DNA of 64,000 nt from JALYGK01 sp036259835 (GCA_036259835.1 DATABA010000018.1:1-64000); one strand, 5' to 3'; shown: positions 42,608-50,639, numbered from the stretch's first letter. Notes: a model not told the origin generated them from the letters alone. Numbers and translations: made by a program.

Positions 42608-43659
42608 TGCGACGCGAGGTTGAGCGCTCGTTGCGCGAGAAGCGGCACGCCCTCCTCCATCTGCGCGAAGAAGGAATCGTCGGTCAGTCCGGCGAGGTGC
42701 CGCGCGTAACTGCCCTCCAGCAGGATGGCCAGCTTCCACACGGCAAGGACCATATGAAATGTCAGGTCGCCGACCTGCCGTCGGGACCGCTCCTCGTAGC
42801 GGAGAATGAGATCGTCGCGTCGCTGGAACCCCGGAAGTCGGGTCGGACCCTTGCCTTCCAGGTCGATAGCCACTGGATCACCGGGCTCGCGCCAAAACGA
42901 CACCATCCACCCAAGGTCGGCGAGCGGATCGCCGATCGTCGACATTTCCCAGTCCAGGACCGCGATCAGGCGTGCAGGCGCCACCGGCGCATACATCACG
43001 TTGTCCATCTTGTAGTCGCCGTGGACGATCGTCGGGGGAGTGTCGGGTACGCCGTTGAGGTTCCGGCGCAACCAATCCGTCGCCGCATGCAGTTCAGGAA
43101 CCTTCCGCGTGAGGGGCTCCGTCAGCTCGAGCTGACCGGACCAGCGCCGCACCTGTCGCTCCAGATAGCCAGAAGGTTTCCCGAAGCCCTCCAGACCGAC
43201 CGAACGCCAGTCGACGGCATGCAGCTCGACCAGCGCGTCCACGAGCTCATCACCCAGACCGCGGCGCAGAGATTCGTCCGAGGCGAACGGCTCTGGCAGA
43301 ACGTCGCGGATGACGGCGCCGTCGACTCTTTCCATGAGATAGAACGGCGCGCCGATGACGGCGGTGTCCTCGCAGAACAGAACGGGCCGGGGAGCCCGCA
43401 CGCCGGTTCCGGCCAGCGCAGAAAGCACTCGATACTCCCGGGCCACGTCGTGCGCTGTGGGAAGGAACGCCCCGCGAGGCGGCCGGCGAAGCACCCAATC
43501 CCGTTCGCCGAACCGAACGAAGAACGTCTCGTTCGAGTGCCCCGCCATGTGACGTTCGACTTCGACAGACTCGCTCGCTGAATCGGGGAACCGGTCTCTG
43601 AGGTAAGAGGTCAATCCTTCCGGATCAACGAGCGGTTCGAGCTCCGGTGCGCTCCTCAC
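42604..43659 (-). CDS. APH-fold phosphotransferase, ACAD10/11 kinase-domain-like (LvaA-type)
   Basis: 351 residues with the aminoglycoside phosphotransferase/choline kinase fold. HMAGHSNETFFVRF and WVLRRPP form the nucleotide-binding N-lobe; HGDYKMDNVMY is the Brenner-type catalytic loop; VLDWEMSTIGDPLADLGW holds the metal-binding Asp. RRPPRGAFLPTAHDVAREYRVL is typical of the ACAD10/11 kinase domain and the bacterial homologues called LvaA. Those kinases phosphorylate the 4-hydroxyl of 4-hydroxyacyl-CoAs so that the partner dehydrogenase can eliminate phosphate. Antibiotic resistance is not supported. It overlaps both neighbours by 4 nt; GTG 43659 is the start. Confidence 0.9.
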   Translation of the reverse strand: MRSAPELEPLVDPEGLTSYLRDRFPDSASESVEVERHMAGHSNETFFVRFGERDWVLRRPPRGAFLPTAHDVAREYRVLSALAGTGVRAPRPVLFCEDTAVIGAPFYLMERVDGAVIRDVLPEPFASDESLRRGLGDELVDALVELHAVDWRSVGLEGFGKPSGYLERQVRRWSGQLELTEPLTRKVPELHAATDWLRRNLNGVPDTPPTIVHGDYKMDNVMYAPVAPARLIAVLDWEMSTIGDPLADLGWMVSFWREPGDPVAIDLEGKGPTRLPGFQRRDDLILRYEERSRRQVGDLTFHMVLAVWKLAILLEGSYARHLAGLTDDSFFAQMEEGVPLLAQRALNLASQ

Positions 43660-44870
43660 GCCGGTCCGCCGGCAGACCGGCTGGTGGTTCCTTCGGTCGC
43701 CATGGCCTTTGCCAGATTCCTCGCGATGACCATCCGGTGGACCTCGGACGGGCCGTCATAGAGCCGCGCGGCACGAGCGTCCCGGTAGAACCGCTCCAGC
43801 GGAAGATCACCGGAATATCCGAGCGAGCCGCAGATCTGAATCGCTCGATCGACCACTCGACCGAGCGCTTCGGCGACATGGACCTTCACGATCGAGACTT
43901 CCTGCCGAAACTCCTGCGACGTCTCGATCTTCCACGCCGCATGGAGAACCATGAGACGCCCCGCGTACAGGTCGATGGCGGAGTCGGCGAGCATCCATGC
44001 GACTGCTTCGTGCCGAATGAGCTCCTTGGCGAACGCCTGTCGCGCCATGGCTCGTTCGGTGGCGATATCCAGCGCTCGCTGCGCCACGCCGATCCAACGC
44101 ATGGCGTGGGCCAGGCGTGCGGGGCCCAGGCGGGCCTGCGACAGCTTCAACCCTTCGCCCGGCTGCCCCAGGACCGCATCAGAAGCGACGCGGCAGTCGA
44201 GCAATCGGACCTCGCAGTGTCCTCCCGGAGCATGCGTTCCCATCACCGGAATCTCGCGGACGATGTGCCATCCCGGATTGCCGGCGTCCACCAGGAAGAG
44301 CGTGTGGCGAGTCCTGGGGTCGGCGTTGTCGTCTTCCTCCGTCCGAGCCAGCACGATGGCGAACGCCGCCCCATTGGCACCGGTGATGAACCACTTCTCG
44401 CCGTTCAAAATCCACCCGTCGGCGTCCCGCGTCGCGGTGGTCCTGAGCTGCGTCGGATCGGAAGAGGCAACGTCGCGTTCGGTCATCGCGAAACACGACC
44501 GGATGGTGCCGTTCGCCAGCGGTTTTAAGTAACGGCGCTTCTGGTCCTCCGTGCCGGCGTGGAGCAACAGGTGCATGTTCCCCTCGTCCGGCGCCATGCA
44601 GTTGAGCGCGAACGGGGCGAGCGCCGAAACGCCGAGCTCTTGAGAGACCAGCGCCATCCCGAGCGCACCGAGCCCGAGGCCGCCCCACTCCGGAGGGAGA
44701 TGTGGCGTCCACAGGGCAGCCCGTCGAGCTTCCTCTCGAAGGTCTCCCAGAAACGCCTCGAAGTTCGATTCGTTGACCTTCGGTTCCAGGGGCAGCGCGT
44801 GCGTTTGGACGAAGGCCGCAACCCGCCGGCGTACGTCCTCCAGATCCGGAGGGATGGTGAAGTCGATCAT
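43656..44870 (-). CDS. Acyl-CoA dehydrogenase of the ACAD10/11 (LvaC-like) branch
   Basis: 404 residues. The fold is complete (CFAMTERDVASSDPTQL mid-domain, QICGSLGYSGDLPLERFYRD C-domain), but the usual catalytic YEGT region reads LYDGPSEVHR, with Asp in place of Glu. The DGPxEVH form marks the ACAD10/ACAD11 and LvaC branch that acts on 4-phospho-acyl-CoA rather than simple acyl-CoA. It is preceded by the epimerase gene (4-nt overlap at 44867-44870) and followed by the kinase gene (4-nt overlap), so the kinase and dehydrogenase would be made in step. Fatty-acid beta-oxidation is a less likely role given the changed residue. Confidence 0.9.
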   Translation of the reverse strand: MIDFTIPPDLEDVRRRVAAFVQTHALPLEPKVNESNFEAFLGDLREEARRAALWTPHLPPEWGGLGLGALGMALVSQELGVSALAPFALNCMAPDEGNMHLLLHAGTEDQKRRYLKPLANGTIRSCFAMTERDVASSDPTQLRTTATRDADGWILNGEKWFITGANGAAFAIVLARTEEDDNADPRTRHTLFLVDAGNPGWHIVREIPVMGTHAPGGHCEVRLLDCRVASDAVLGQPGEGLKLSQARLGPARLAHAMRWIGVAQRALDIATERAMARQAFAKELIRHEAVAWMLADSAIDLYAGRLMVLHAAWKIETSQEFRQEVSIVKVHVAEALGRVVDRAIQICGSLGYSGDLPLERFYRDARAARLYDGPSEVHRMVIARNLAKAMATEGTTSRSAGGPA

Positions 44871-45301
44871 TCCTGAACGAGCTCGACCAGCACGCCACGG
44901 AACCCCTTCGGGTGAGCGAACGCTACGGTGGTCCCCCGCGACCCGGGTCGCGGTGCTTCGTCCACCAATGGAATGCCCGCGGCGCGAAGTTGCTCCAGCG
45001 TCAGGTTGATATCCGCAACGCGATACCCGACGTGGTGCACGCCTTCGCCCCTGCGCTCGAGGAACTTTCCGACCGGTGTGTCGGGACCGAGCGCGGCCAG
45101 CAGTTGGATGTATGAGGTACCCACTTTGAACAGGACTTCGTCGACGCCTTGGTCCTCCACGCGCTCCCGGTGAACCGGTTCGACCCCGAACGCGCGGCGG
45201 TATTCATCAACGGCGGCTTCCAGGTCGGTGACGGCGATCCCGACGTGATCCACGTCGGTCAGCAGCTCGGCGACGCCTCGTTCGTCCTGCATGGCCGTCA
45301 T
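44867..45301 (-). CDS. mce: Methylmalonyl-CoA/ethylmalonyl-CoA epimerase
   Basis: 144 residues, VOC fold. The sequence follows the epimerase pattern: DVDHVGIAVTDLEAAVDEYR, a VEDQGVDEVLFKVG strand with the substrate-binding Glu, IQLLAALGPDTPVGKFL, GEGVHHVGYRVADI with a metal His, and HPKGFRGVLVELVQE with the last metal ligand. The enzyme moves the C2 proton, converting (S)- to (R)-methylmalonyl-CoA and, in Ccr-containing organisms, the same for ethylmalonyl-CoA. It lies between the XRE regulator and the ACAD10-like dehydrogenase and overlaps both by 4 nt. It serves both the 5300 mutase and Ecm. Confidence 0.9.
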   Translation of the reverse strand: MTAMQDERGVAELLTDVDHVGIAVTDLEAAVDEYRRAFGVEPVHRERVEDQGVDEVLFKVGTSYIQLLAALGPDTPVGKFLERRGEGVHHVGYRVADINLTLEQLRAAGIPLVDEAPRPGSRGTTVAFAHPKGFRGVLVELVQE

Positions 45302-45678
45302 GTCGACGACCGGCGGCGCCGGCGCCCCGCCGCGGGCTCCGGCTGAAGACGGTTGATCAATTCGAGCGCTTCGGTCAGGTGGTACGCCGGGCTGGACAGA
45401 GCGGCGACCAGCGCCGCCACTCCCTGGTACCGAATCGACGGTTCAGCACCTTCGGATTGAAGCGCGTAGAACTCGACCAGCTCCATGAACTGTTTCAAGG
45501 AGGGAACCAGGCCCCCTCGCTCATATGCGTAGATCGTTTGCTGGGCCGCCGGACATCGCTCGTGCGCGGCCGCGTCCCTCACAGCCCTGTACCCCGCCGA
45601 CCGACGGAGCCCTCTCAGCAAGCCGCCGATCGTCCGTGCGACGTCCGTCTCGACCGGTTCCTGCTTCTTTCGAGGCAC
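45298..45678 (-). CDS. XRE-family HTH protein, probable regulator of the downstream operon
   Basis: 126 residues. The central part (IGGLLRGLRRSAGYRAVRDAAA, then QQTIYAYERGGLVPSLKQFMELVEFY) has the five-helix spacing of XRE/Cro helix-turn-helix domains, with YERGxxxPS as the recognition-loop signature. The C-terminal 45 residues are helical (VAALVAALSSPAYHLTEALELI) with an arginine-rich tail. GTG 45678 is chosen because GGAGG lies 7 nt upstream; ATG 45699 would place that site inside the gene. It is the first gene of a run of five with 4-nt overlaps, so it is probably an autoregulated local regulator. Ligand unknown. Confidence 0.72.
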   Translation of the reverse strand: MPRKKQEPVETDVARTIGGLLRGLRRSAGYRAVRDAAAHERCPAAQQTIYAYERGGLVPSLKQFMELVEFYALQSEGAEPSIRYQGVAALVAALSSPAYHLTEALELINRLQPEPAAGRRRRRSST

Positions 45679-45802
45679 CCGTCTACCTCCGGTCCCCATT
45701 CACCACGTCCGGTCGCTTCACCGTGCACCTTAGTCCCATTGATGAGAATGCGGAGAGCCTACCGAGCGAGTCCGACCCTGCCGAATGCAGCCGGGAATGG
45801 AC

Positions 45803-45818
45803 AAAAGGTCGCCTTTTT
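45803..45818. promoter_or_regulatory. AAAAGG-TCG-CCTTTT inverted repeat in the divergent XRE/FtsH-like promoter region
   Basis: Six-base arms around TCG, in the 224-bp gap between the regulator start (45678, minus) and the FtsH-like start (45903, plus). It could be an operator for the XRE protein; short arms make it tentative. The rest of the gap holds no gene. Confidence 0.35.
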
Positions 45819-45890
45819 CGAGCCATCCGGCCGATTGCCGGTGCCTGAGGCCGCATCTAGAGTCCGGGCGAGAGCCGGAGAGGCAGGGGG

Positions 45891-45896
45891 TAGACA
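45891..45896 (+). promoter_or_regulatory. -10 hexamer for the FtsH-like gene (leaderless)
   Basis: TAGACA ends 6 nt before GTG 45903. No Shine-Dalgarno is present. Confidence 0.45.
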
Positions 45897-45902
45897 AAGC
45901 CC

Positions 45903-47741
45903 GTGGCTGAGACCAGAAATCACGCGACCAACCGGGTCGCCGCGCTGCTTGGAAGCTCGGAAATTCTGAAGGCAGGGACTGCGGACGTGAGCCGCGTCCG
46001 GGAACGCACAAGGTTCCGTCGGGTTCTGCGCGCGATCATCATCATCGGGGCGCTCGACCTCTACCTGTATTACCGCTATTCGACCGGCCAGCCGCTCCGA
46101 TGGCCGTCTCTGTCTCCCGAATTGCTCCTGTGGCTGCCCGGAATCCTCCTGACGAAGCTCCTGATCCTTTCGATCCTCATTCCGTTCCTCATCTTTGGAC
46201 GGTCGCCTCACGTGATGATCCGGCCCGAGCATCTGGAAGTCGGGCTCATGGACGTTCGCGGATTGGGCGACCAGGTGGACGAGGTCGTCCGGACGCTCAA
46301 CGTGTTCCTGGGCTACGCCAAGTTCCGAGAGGTACTGGGCGGGAACCCGCGGCGGGGAATCCTGTTCGAGGGCCCACCGGGCACGGGGAAGACGTATTTG
46401 GCGAAGGCCATGGCGAAAGAGGCCGGCGTCCCGTTCCTGTTCGCCTCGGCGCCGGCATTCCAATCGATGTTCTTCGGAATGACGAACATAAAGATCCGGT
46501 CGTTCTTCCGGGCGCTTCGGAAGGCGTCCCGGCGCGAGGGGGGAGCGATCGGTTTCATCGAGGAGATCGACGCCATCGGTGGCGACCGTGGAGGAATCTC
46601 GATGTCTCCCGCGCCCGAACTGCCCGGCCGGTCCGTTTCGCGCTTCCTGGCTCCGGGAGGCAGCGGGATGGTGAACGAGCTTCTGATCCAGATGCAGTCG
46701 TTCGACCAGCAGACCTGGCGGATGCGGATGGCAGGTCGGCTCGTCGAGTGGGTGAACGGTTATCTGCCGCCCGGTCGGCGAATCAAGGTCGGGCGGCCGC
46801 GGTATCACAACCTCCTCCTCATCGCGGCGACGAACCGTGCAGACTCGTTGGACCCCGCGCTTCTTCGGCCCGGCCGGTTCGACCGACGGATCTATTTCGA
46901 CCTCCCGAGCAAGCAAGGGCGGCGCGATTTGATCGATTTCTTCCTGGACCGAAAGGCCCATCACGAGCAGCTCGACCGTGAGGAGATTCGCGAGCAGCTC
47001 GCGCACGACACGCTGGGCTACACGCCCGTGATGATCGAGCACCTCTTTGACGAGGCGCTCCTGGTTGCGCTTCGAGACGGCCGCGACGGGATGACCTTGT
47101 CGGACGTATACGAGGCGCGTTTGGCGGAGGAAATCGGTGTGGCCCAAGAGGTCACGTACACCGAGGAGGAGCGCCGGCGGATCGCCACCCACGAGGCAGG
47201 CCACGCCGTTGCGGCGTATCTGCTCGGGACCACTCGGCGAATGGAAGTGCTGTCGATCATCAAGCGCCGAAGCGCACTCGGGCTGCTCGCGCAGTCGGAC
47301 CTGGAGGAGCGATTCACCCAGTCTCGGTCGGAGATGGAGGCGATGCTCGCCATTTCGCTCGGCGGGATGGTGGCCGAAGAGATGTTCTTCGGTGAGAGCG
47401 GCACCGGCCCAGGGGCCGACCTCGCCTCTGCCACCGAGGTCGCCGCGACCATGGTTGGGTCGCTCGGGATGGCCGGGTCGCTGATCTCCTACGAGGCCGT
47501 CGCTGAAGGACCCGTGTCCAGGCGAAACCTGGTTGCCAAAGTTCTCGCTGACGCCGATGGGAAACGGCGGGTTGAGACATTGCTCGCCGGCCAGAAGGAA
47601 CGAGTTGAAGCCGTCCTCATGACCAACAGAGACCTGGTTGAGGCTCTTCGTGACGCGCTCATCGAGCGCGATGAGCTGGTCGGCGAGGAAATCATCCTCG
47701 TGCTCCAGGAAGCGCTGGGCGGGCGCACTCCTCGGCGCTAA
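45903..47741 (+). CDS. FtsH-like AAA+ metalloprotease (variant Walker B, large insertion)
   Basis: 612 residues. Two hydrophobic segments lie at about 40-60 and 75-98. The AAA+ domain has Walker A GPPGTGKT (157-164), Walker B GFIEEIDAIG (near 217-226; FtsH has FIDEID), an insertion of roughly 60-80 residues (proline/glycine-rich, including SMSPAPELPGR), and the second region of homology AATNRADSLDPALLRPGRFDRR. The zinc protease domain has HEAGH (430-434) and a third-ligand region GPGADLASAT. Thus the protease site is complete, while the Walker B Asp is Glu. It is probably a membrane-bound quality-control protease distinct from housekeeping FtsH. A leaderless start at GTG 45903 is supported. 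Confidence 0.87.
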   Translation: MAETRNHATNRVAALLGSSEILKAGTADVSRVRERTRFRRVLRAIIIIGALDLYLYYRYSTGQPLRWPSLSPELLLWLPGILLTKLLILSILIPFLIFGRSPHVMIRPEHLEVGLMDVRGLGDQVDEVVRTLNVFLGYAKFREVLGGNPRRGILFEGPPGTGKTYLAKAMAKEAGVPFLFASAPAFQSMFFGMTNIKIRSFFRALRKASRREGGAIGFIEEIDAIGGDRGGISMSPAPELPGRSVSRFLAPGGSGMVNELLIQMQSFDQQTWRMRMAGRLVEWVNGYLPPGRRIKVGRPRYHNLLLIAATNRADSLDPALLRPGRFDRRIYFDLPSKQGRRDLIDFFLDRKAHHEQLDREEIREQLAHDTLGYTPVMIEHLFDEALLVALRDGRDGMTLSDVYEARLAEEIGVAQEVTYTEEERRRIATHEAGHAVAAYLLGTTRRMEVLSIIKRRSALGLLAQSDLEERFTQSRSEMEAMLAISLGGMVAEEMFFGESGTGPGADLASATEVAATMVGSLGMAGSLISYEAVAEGPVSRRNLVAKVLADADGKRRVETLLAGQKERVEAVLMTNRDLVEALRDALIERDELVGEEIILVLQEALGGRTPRR

Positions 47742-47750
47742 CCCGCCGGT

Positions 47751-48866
47751 TCAGCCCTGCTCGTCGTCGGGCGTTTCGTCCACCGGAACTACGGGTTCCG
47801 GGCTCCACGGCCGGCCGGGAAGGATCATCGCCGTCCCGGTAGCGAGCGCAACACGTTTCTCGTCTTGAGTCAGGAGCTCGGCGTTTGCCACAGCGATGGA
47901 GCGTCCGCGGTGGACGACTTCCGCGCGGCCAACAAGGTCGCGGCCGTCCGGTGCCACCGGCCTCAAGAAGTTCACCTTGAGGTCGAGTGGGGCAAACGAA
48001 GTTCGTTGCGGAACCGTCGTCTGGATTGCGCACGCGATTGCGGTCTCGGCGAGCAAGGCGATCGTGCCTCCCTCCAACCGAGCGAGTGGACTACAGAGCC
48101 ACTGACTTGCCGGCAGCACGAACGTGCACGTTCCCTCGGATGCGTCGATCGGCCGAAGCCCCGTGAGGTGACTGATCGGAGGAACCGGAAGCTCGCCTGA
48201 CATGAGCCCGAGCATGACTTCCAGTCCGTTGAGGCGATCCCACACTTCTTGTGACAGCGGCTGACCTTCGACCGGCCGGAGGTAGGGATCAGGTGAGTCG
48301 TACACCGGCTCTTCAACCTCCCCCAACTCCGAAATCGCAGGAGCAGACATTTCGATCGCAGGAAAGATCACGCATCGCGACGTCCCGTGGGCGACGACGC
48401 GGCCGCGTCCGTCTTCAATCACCGTGTCCGACAACCCGAGCGAGCGTCCGCCAAAGATCAGGCGGCCTCGGGCGATCAGCGTTCCGCTATCCGCGGTGAC
48501 CGGCCGCGCGTAGTTCATCGAGAGCTCCGCGGTGGTGTACGGGGTGAAGGGAGGAAGCGACGTTTGGATCGCGCAGCCCAAGGGACCATCGGCCAGGATG
48601 GCCAGCGTTCCGAGCTGGACGAAGCCGGGCGGGGACAGGAGCCACCCGGTGGCCGGCATGGTGAAGGTCGCCGTACCGGCGCCGACTTCGGTCGGGACCA
48701 TCCCGGTCAGGTGGTGGATGGGAGGTGCGGGGGAGAGGCGCCGGAAGAACGCTCGCATCTGTTCCAATCCGGAGAGAGACAAAAGGGCGGGGTTGGCGAA
48801 GCCGCCGCGCGGCGGCTCCTTCCAGATGGCAGGGGAGATCTCAACGGAGGTTTCGGTCTGTGCCAC
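47751..48866 (-). CDS. Tandem hotdog-domain (PaaI-like) thioesterase
   Basis: 371 residues made of two homologous PaaI-type hotdog domains. The first (about 40-170) has PPIHHLTGMVPTEVGAGTATF and GTLAILADGPLGCAIQT; the second (about 225-355) has PPISHLTGLRPIDASEGTCTF and GGTIALLAETAIACAIQT. A double domain can form in one chain the dimer that single-domain thioesterases form from two. The likely activity is hydrolysis of an acyl- or aryl-CoA. The first domain has Asp and the second Glu at the residue usually catalytic in the central helix. The GTG start at 48866 has a TATTCT -10 six nt upstream. It is divergent from the thiolase gene. Confidence 0.82.
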   Translation of the reverse strand: MAQTETSVEISPAIWKEPPRGGFANPALLSLSGLEQMRAFFRRLSPAPPIHHLTGMVPTEVGAGTATFTMPATGWLLSPPGFVQLGTLAILADGPLGCAIQTSLPPFTPYTTAELSMNYARPVTADSGTLIARGRLIFGGRSLGLSDTVIEDGRGRVVAHGTSRCVIFPAIEMSAPAISELGEVEEPVYDSPDPYLRPVEGQPLSQEVWDRLNGLEVMLGLMSGELPVPPISHLTGLRPIDASEGTCTFVLPASQWLCSPLARLEGGTIALLAETAIACAIQTTVPQRTSFAPLDLKVNFLRPVAPDGRDLVGRAEVVHRGRSIAVANAELLTQDEKRVALATGTAMILPGRPWSPEPVVPVDETPDDEQG

Positions 48867-48872
48867 GCTCGG

Positions 48873-48878
48873 AGAATA
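48873..48878 (-). promoter_or_regulatory. -10 hexamer for the tandem-hotdog thioesterase (leaderless)
   Basis: TATTCT on the minus strand ends 6 nt before GTG 48866. Confidence 0.5.
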
Positions 48879-48888
48879 CAGGCGCTCC

Positions 48889-48894
48889 TAGAAT
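48889..48894 (+). promoter_or_regulatory. -10 hexamer for the thiolase gene (with leader)
   Basis: TAGAAT lies 31 nt before ATG 48926, so the message has a short leader containing the GAGGAG ribosome site at 48914-48919. It contrasts with the leaderless neighbours. Confidence 0.5.
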
Positions 48895-48925
48895 GGAGGC
48901 AGTCTTCAATCGAGAGGAGAACCAG

Positions 48926-50110
48926 ATGACCCCATCCGTGATCGTCGACGGCGCACGCACGCCGATCGGCAAGTTCGGAGGTTCGTTCCGCGACATTCCT
49001 GCCGTGAGGCTCGGTGGCCACGCCATCAAGGAAGCGCTGCGACGTTCCGGCGTCTCGCCCGAGCAGGTCGACTACGTCATCATGGGCCAGGTTCTCCAGG
49101 CGGGCGCCGGTCAGATCACGGCACGCCAGGCGGCGGTCGAAGCCGGTATCCCCAAGGAAGTCCCTGCCATCACCATCAACAAGGTCTGCCTGTCCGGATT
49201 GAACGCGATCGCGCTCGCCGATCAGCTCATCCGGGCCGGTGAGGTGGAGGTCGTGGTTGCCGGCGGGATGGAGTCCATGGACATGGCTCCATACCTTCTG
49301 CCCTCCGCCCGGTTTGGAGCTCGAATGGGCAACACGGAGATCGTCGATTCGATGATCTACGACGGCCTGTGGTCCACGTTCACCGACCAGCACATGGGCG
49401 ATTCCTCGGACGAAATCAACCGCGAACTCTCGATTTCCCGTGAGGATCAGGACGCGTGGAGCGCGCGGTCGCATGCCCGGGCGCACGACGCCTGGGAGTC
49501 AGGGCGGCTCTCCGAAGAAGTCGTCCCGGTCGAAATTCCCCAGCGGAAGGGTGATCCAGTTGTGGTGGCGCGGGACGAAGGAGTGCGTCCGGAGACCACG
49601 GCCGAGACCCTCGCCAAACTCCCTTCGGTCTTCAAGAAGGACGGCACCATTACTGCGGGGAACGCGTCTCAGATCTCCGATGGAGGAGCGGCTGTCGTCG
49701 TGATGTCGGTGAGGAAGGCCGAGGAGCTGGGCGTCACGCCGCTCGCCGAGATCGTCTCGCACGGGATGAGCGCGGAACGCTACGCGTACCTGCACACGGT
49801 TCCTGCGATCGCCCTCCAGAACGCGTTGAAGAAGGCGGACAAGGATGTCCACGACCTCGGGCTCATCGAGATAAACGAGGCCTTCGCGTCCGTGGCGTTG
49901 AACGCCACGCGGATGCTCGGCGCGGATGAAGAGGTTGTGAACGTGAACGGCGGGGCAATCGCTCTGGGGCACCCCATCGGAATGAGCGGCACGCGGCTCG
50001 TCTTGACGCTCGGGTACGAAATGCGGCGGCGCGGCGTCGAGCTGGGCGGCGCGACGCTCTGTGGTGGCGGCGGCCAGGGCGACGCGCTGATCATCCGCCG
50101 AGGCGGCTGA
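48926..50110 (+). CDS. Acetyl-CoA C-acetyltransferase (thiolase)
   Basis: 394 residues of the biosynthetic/degradative thiolase family. The nucleophilic cysteine is Cys88 in INKVCLSGLNA; GGAIALGHPIGMSG supplies the His, and CGGGGQGDA the second cysteine, all at usual positions. MGQVLQAGAGQITARQAA is typical of acetoacetyl-CoA thiolases. It condenses two acetyl-CoA to acetoacetyl-CoA or runs in reverse; with the hydroxybutyryl-CoA dehydrogenase at 32557 and Ccr it would start the ethylmalonyl-CoA route, or complete leucine and acetoacetate use. GAGGAG precedes ATG 48926. A hotdog thioesterase follows 16 nt after the stop. Confidence 0.93.
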   Translation: MTPSVIVDGARTPIGKFGGSFRDIPAVRLGGHAIKEALRRSGVSPEQVDYVIMGQVLQAGAGQITARQAAVEAGIPKEVPAITINKVCLSGLNAIALADQLIRAGEVEVVVAGGMESMDMAPYLLPSARFGARMGNTEIVDSMIYDGLWSTFTDQHMGDSSDEINRELSISREDQDAWSARSHARAHDAWESGRLSEEVVPVEIPQRKGDPVVVARDEGVRPETTAETLAKLPSVFKKDGTITAGNASQISDGGAAVVVMSVRKAEELGVTPLAEIVSHGMSAERYAYLHTVPAIALQNALKKADKDVHDLGLIEINEAFASVALNATRMLGADEEVVNVNGGAIALGHPIGMSGTRLVLTLGYEMRRRGVELGGATLCGGGGQGDALIIRRGG

Positions 50111-50126
50111 ACCTCTGGCTGATTCG

Positions 50127-50639
50127 GTGACCGATTGGGACCTGACACCGAAGCCTGCCGCTGATTCGTCGGTAACCCTTGTTCGGCAGATGGAAGCGAC
50201 CGATGCGAACCTGCTCGGAAACGTCCACGGCGGCCAGATCATGAAGATGGTCGACAACGCCGGAGGGCTGGCCGCCTTGAAACACTGTGGCGGGCCAGTG
50301 GTAACCGTGGCGATGGATGAGATGTCGTTCATCGAACCGGTCTACGTTGGGGACGTCCTGACCGTGAAGGCGATGGTCAATGACACGGGGCGAACCTCGC
50401 TCGAGGTCGGCGTCCGGGTGGAAGCGGACAACTACACCACTGGCCGGCACGTTCACACGTCCAGCGCATACCTGGTTTACGTGGCCCTGGACAGACAGGG
50501 CCAACCGAGACCGGTTCCTCCCGTCACGCCGGGGAACGAAGAGGAAGCCCAGCGCCAGAGAGAAGCGAAGCTTCGCCGCGAAACGCGGCTGGCGCGAAAA
50601 GAAGCGATCCTCCAGGCCCGTCGCGACAAGGGCGAGTAG
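50127..50639 (+). CDS. Acyl-CoA thioesterase, YciA/BACH-type hotdog
   Basis: 170 residues. One hotdog domain with the signature MEATDANLLGNVHGGQIMKMVDNAGGLAA, containing the conserved Asn-x-His-Gly-Gly and the catalytic Asp on the central helix, then TVAMDEMSFIEPVYVGD and the EVGVRVEAD strand. The C-terminus is a charged helix (EEEAQRQREAKLRRETRLARK) not part of the fold. It hydrolyses acyl-CoA to free acid and CoA. The GTG start at 50127 follows the thiolase stop by 16 nt, so the two probably share a transcript. Confidence 0.88.
   Translation: MTDWDLTPKPAADSSVTLVRQMEATDANLLGNVHGGQIMKMVDNAGGLAALKHCGGPVVTVAMDEMSFIEPVYVGDVLTVKAMVNDTGRTSLEVGVRVEADNYTTGRHVHTSSAYLVYVALDRQGQPRPVPPVTPGNEEEAQRQREAKLRRETRLARKEAILQARRDKGE

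Noticed and set aside
42604..43659. Calling the APH-fold kinase an aminoglycoside resistance enzyme
   Set aside because: The operon with an ACAD10/11-type dehydrogenase and the sequence pattern of the kinase point to acyl-CoA metabolism.
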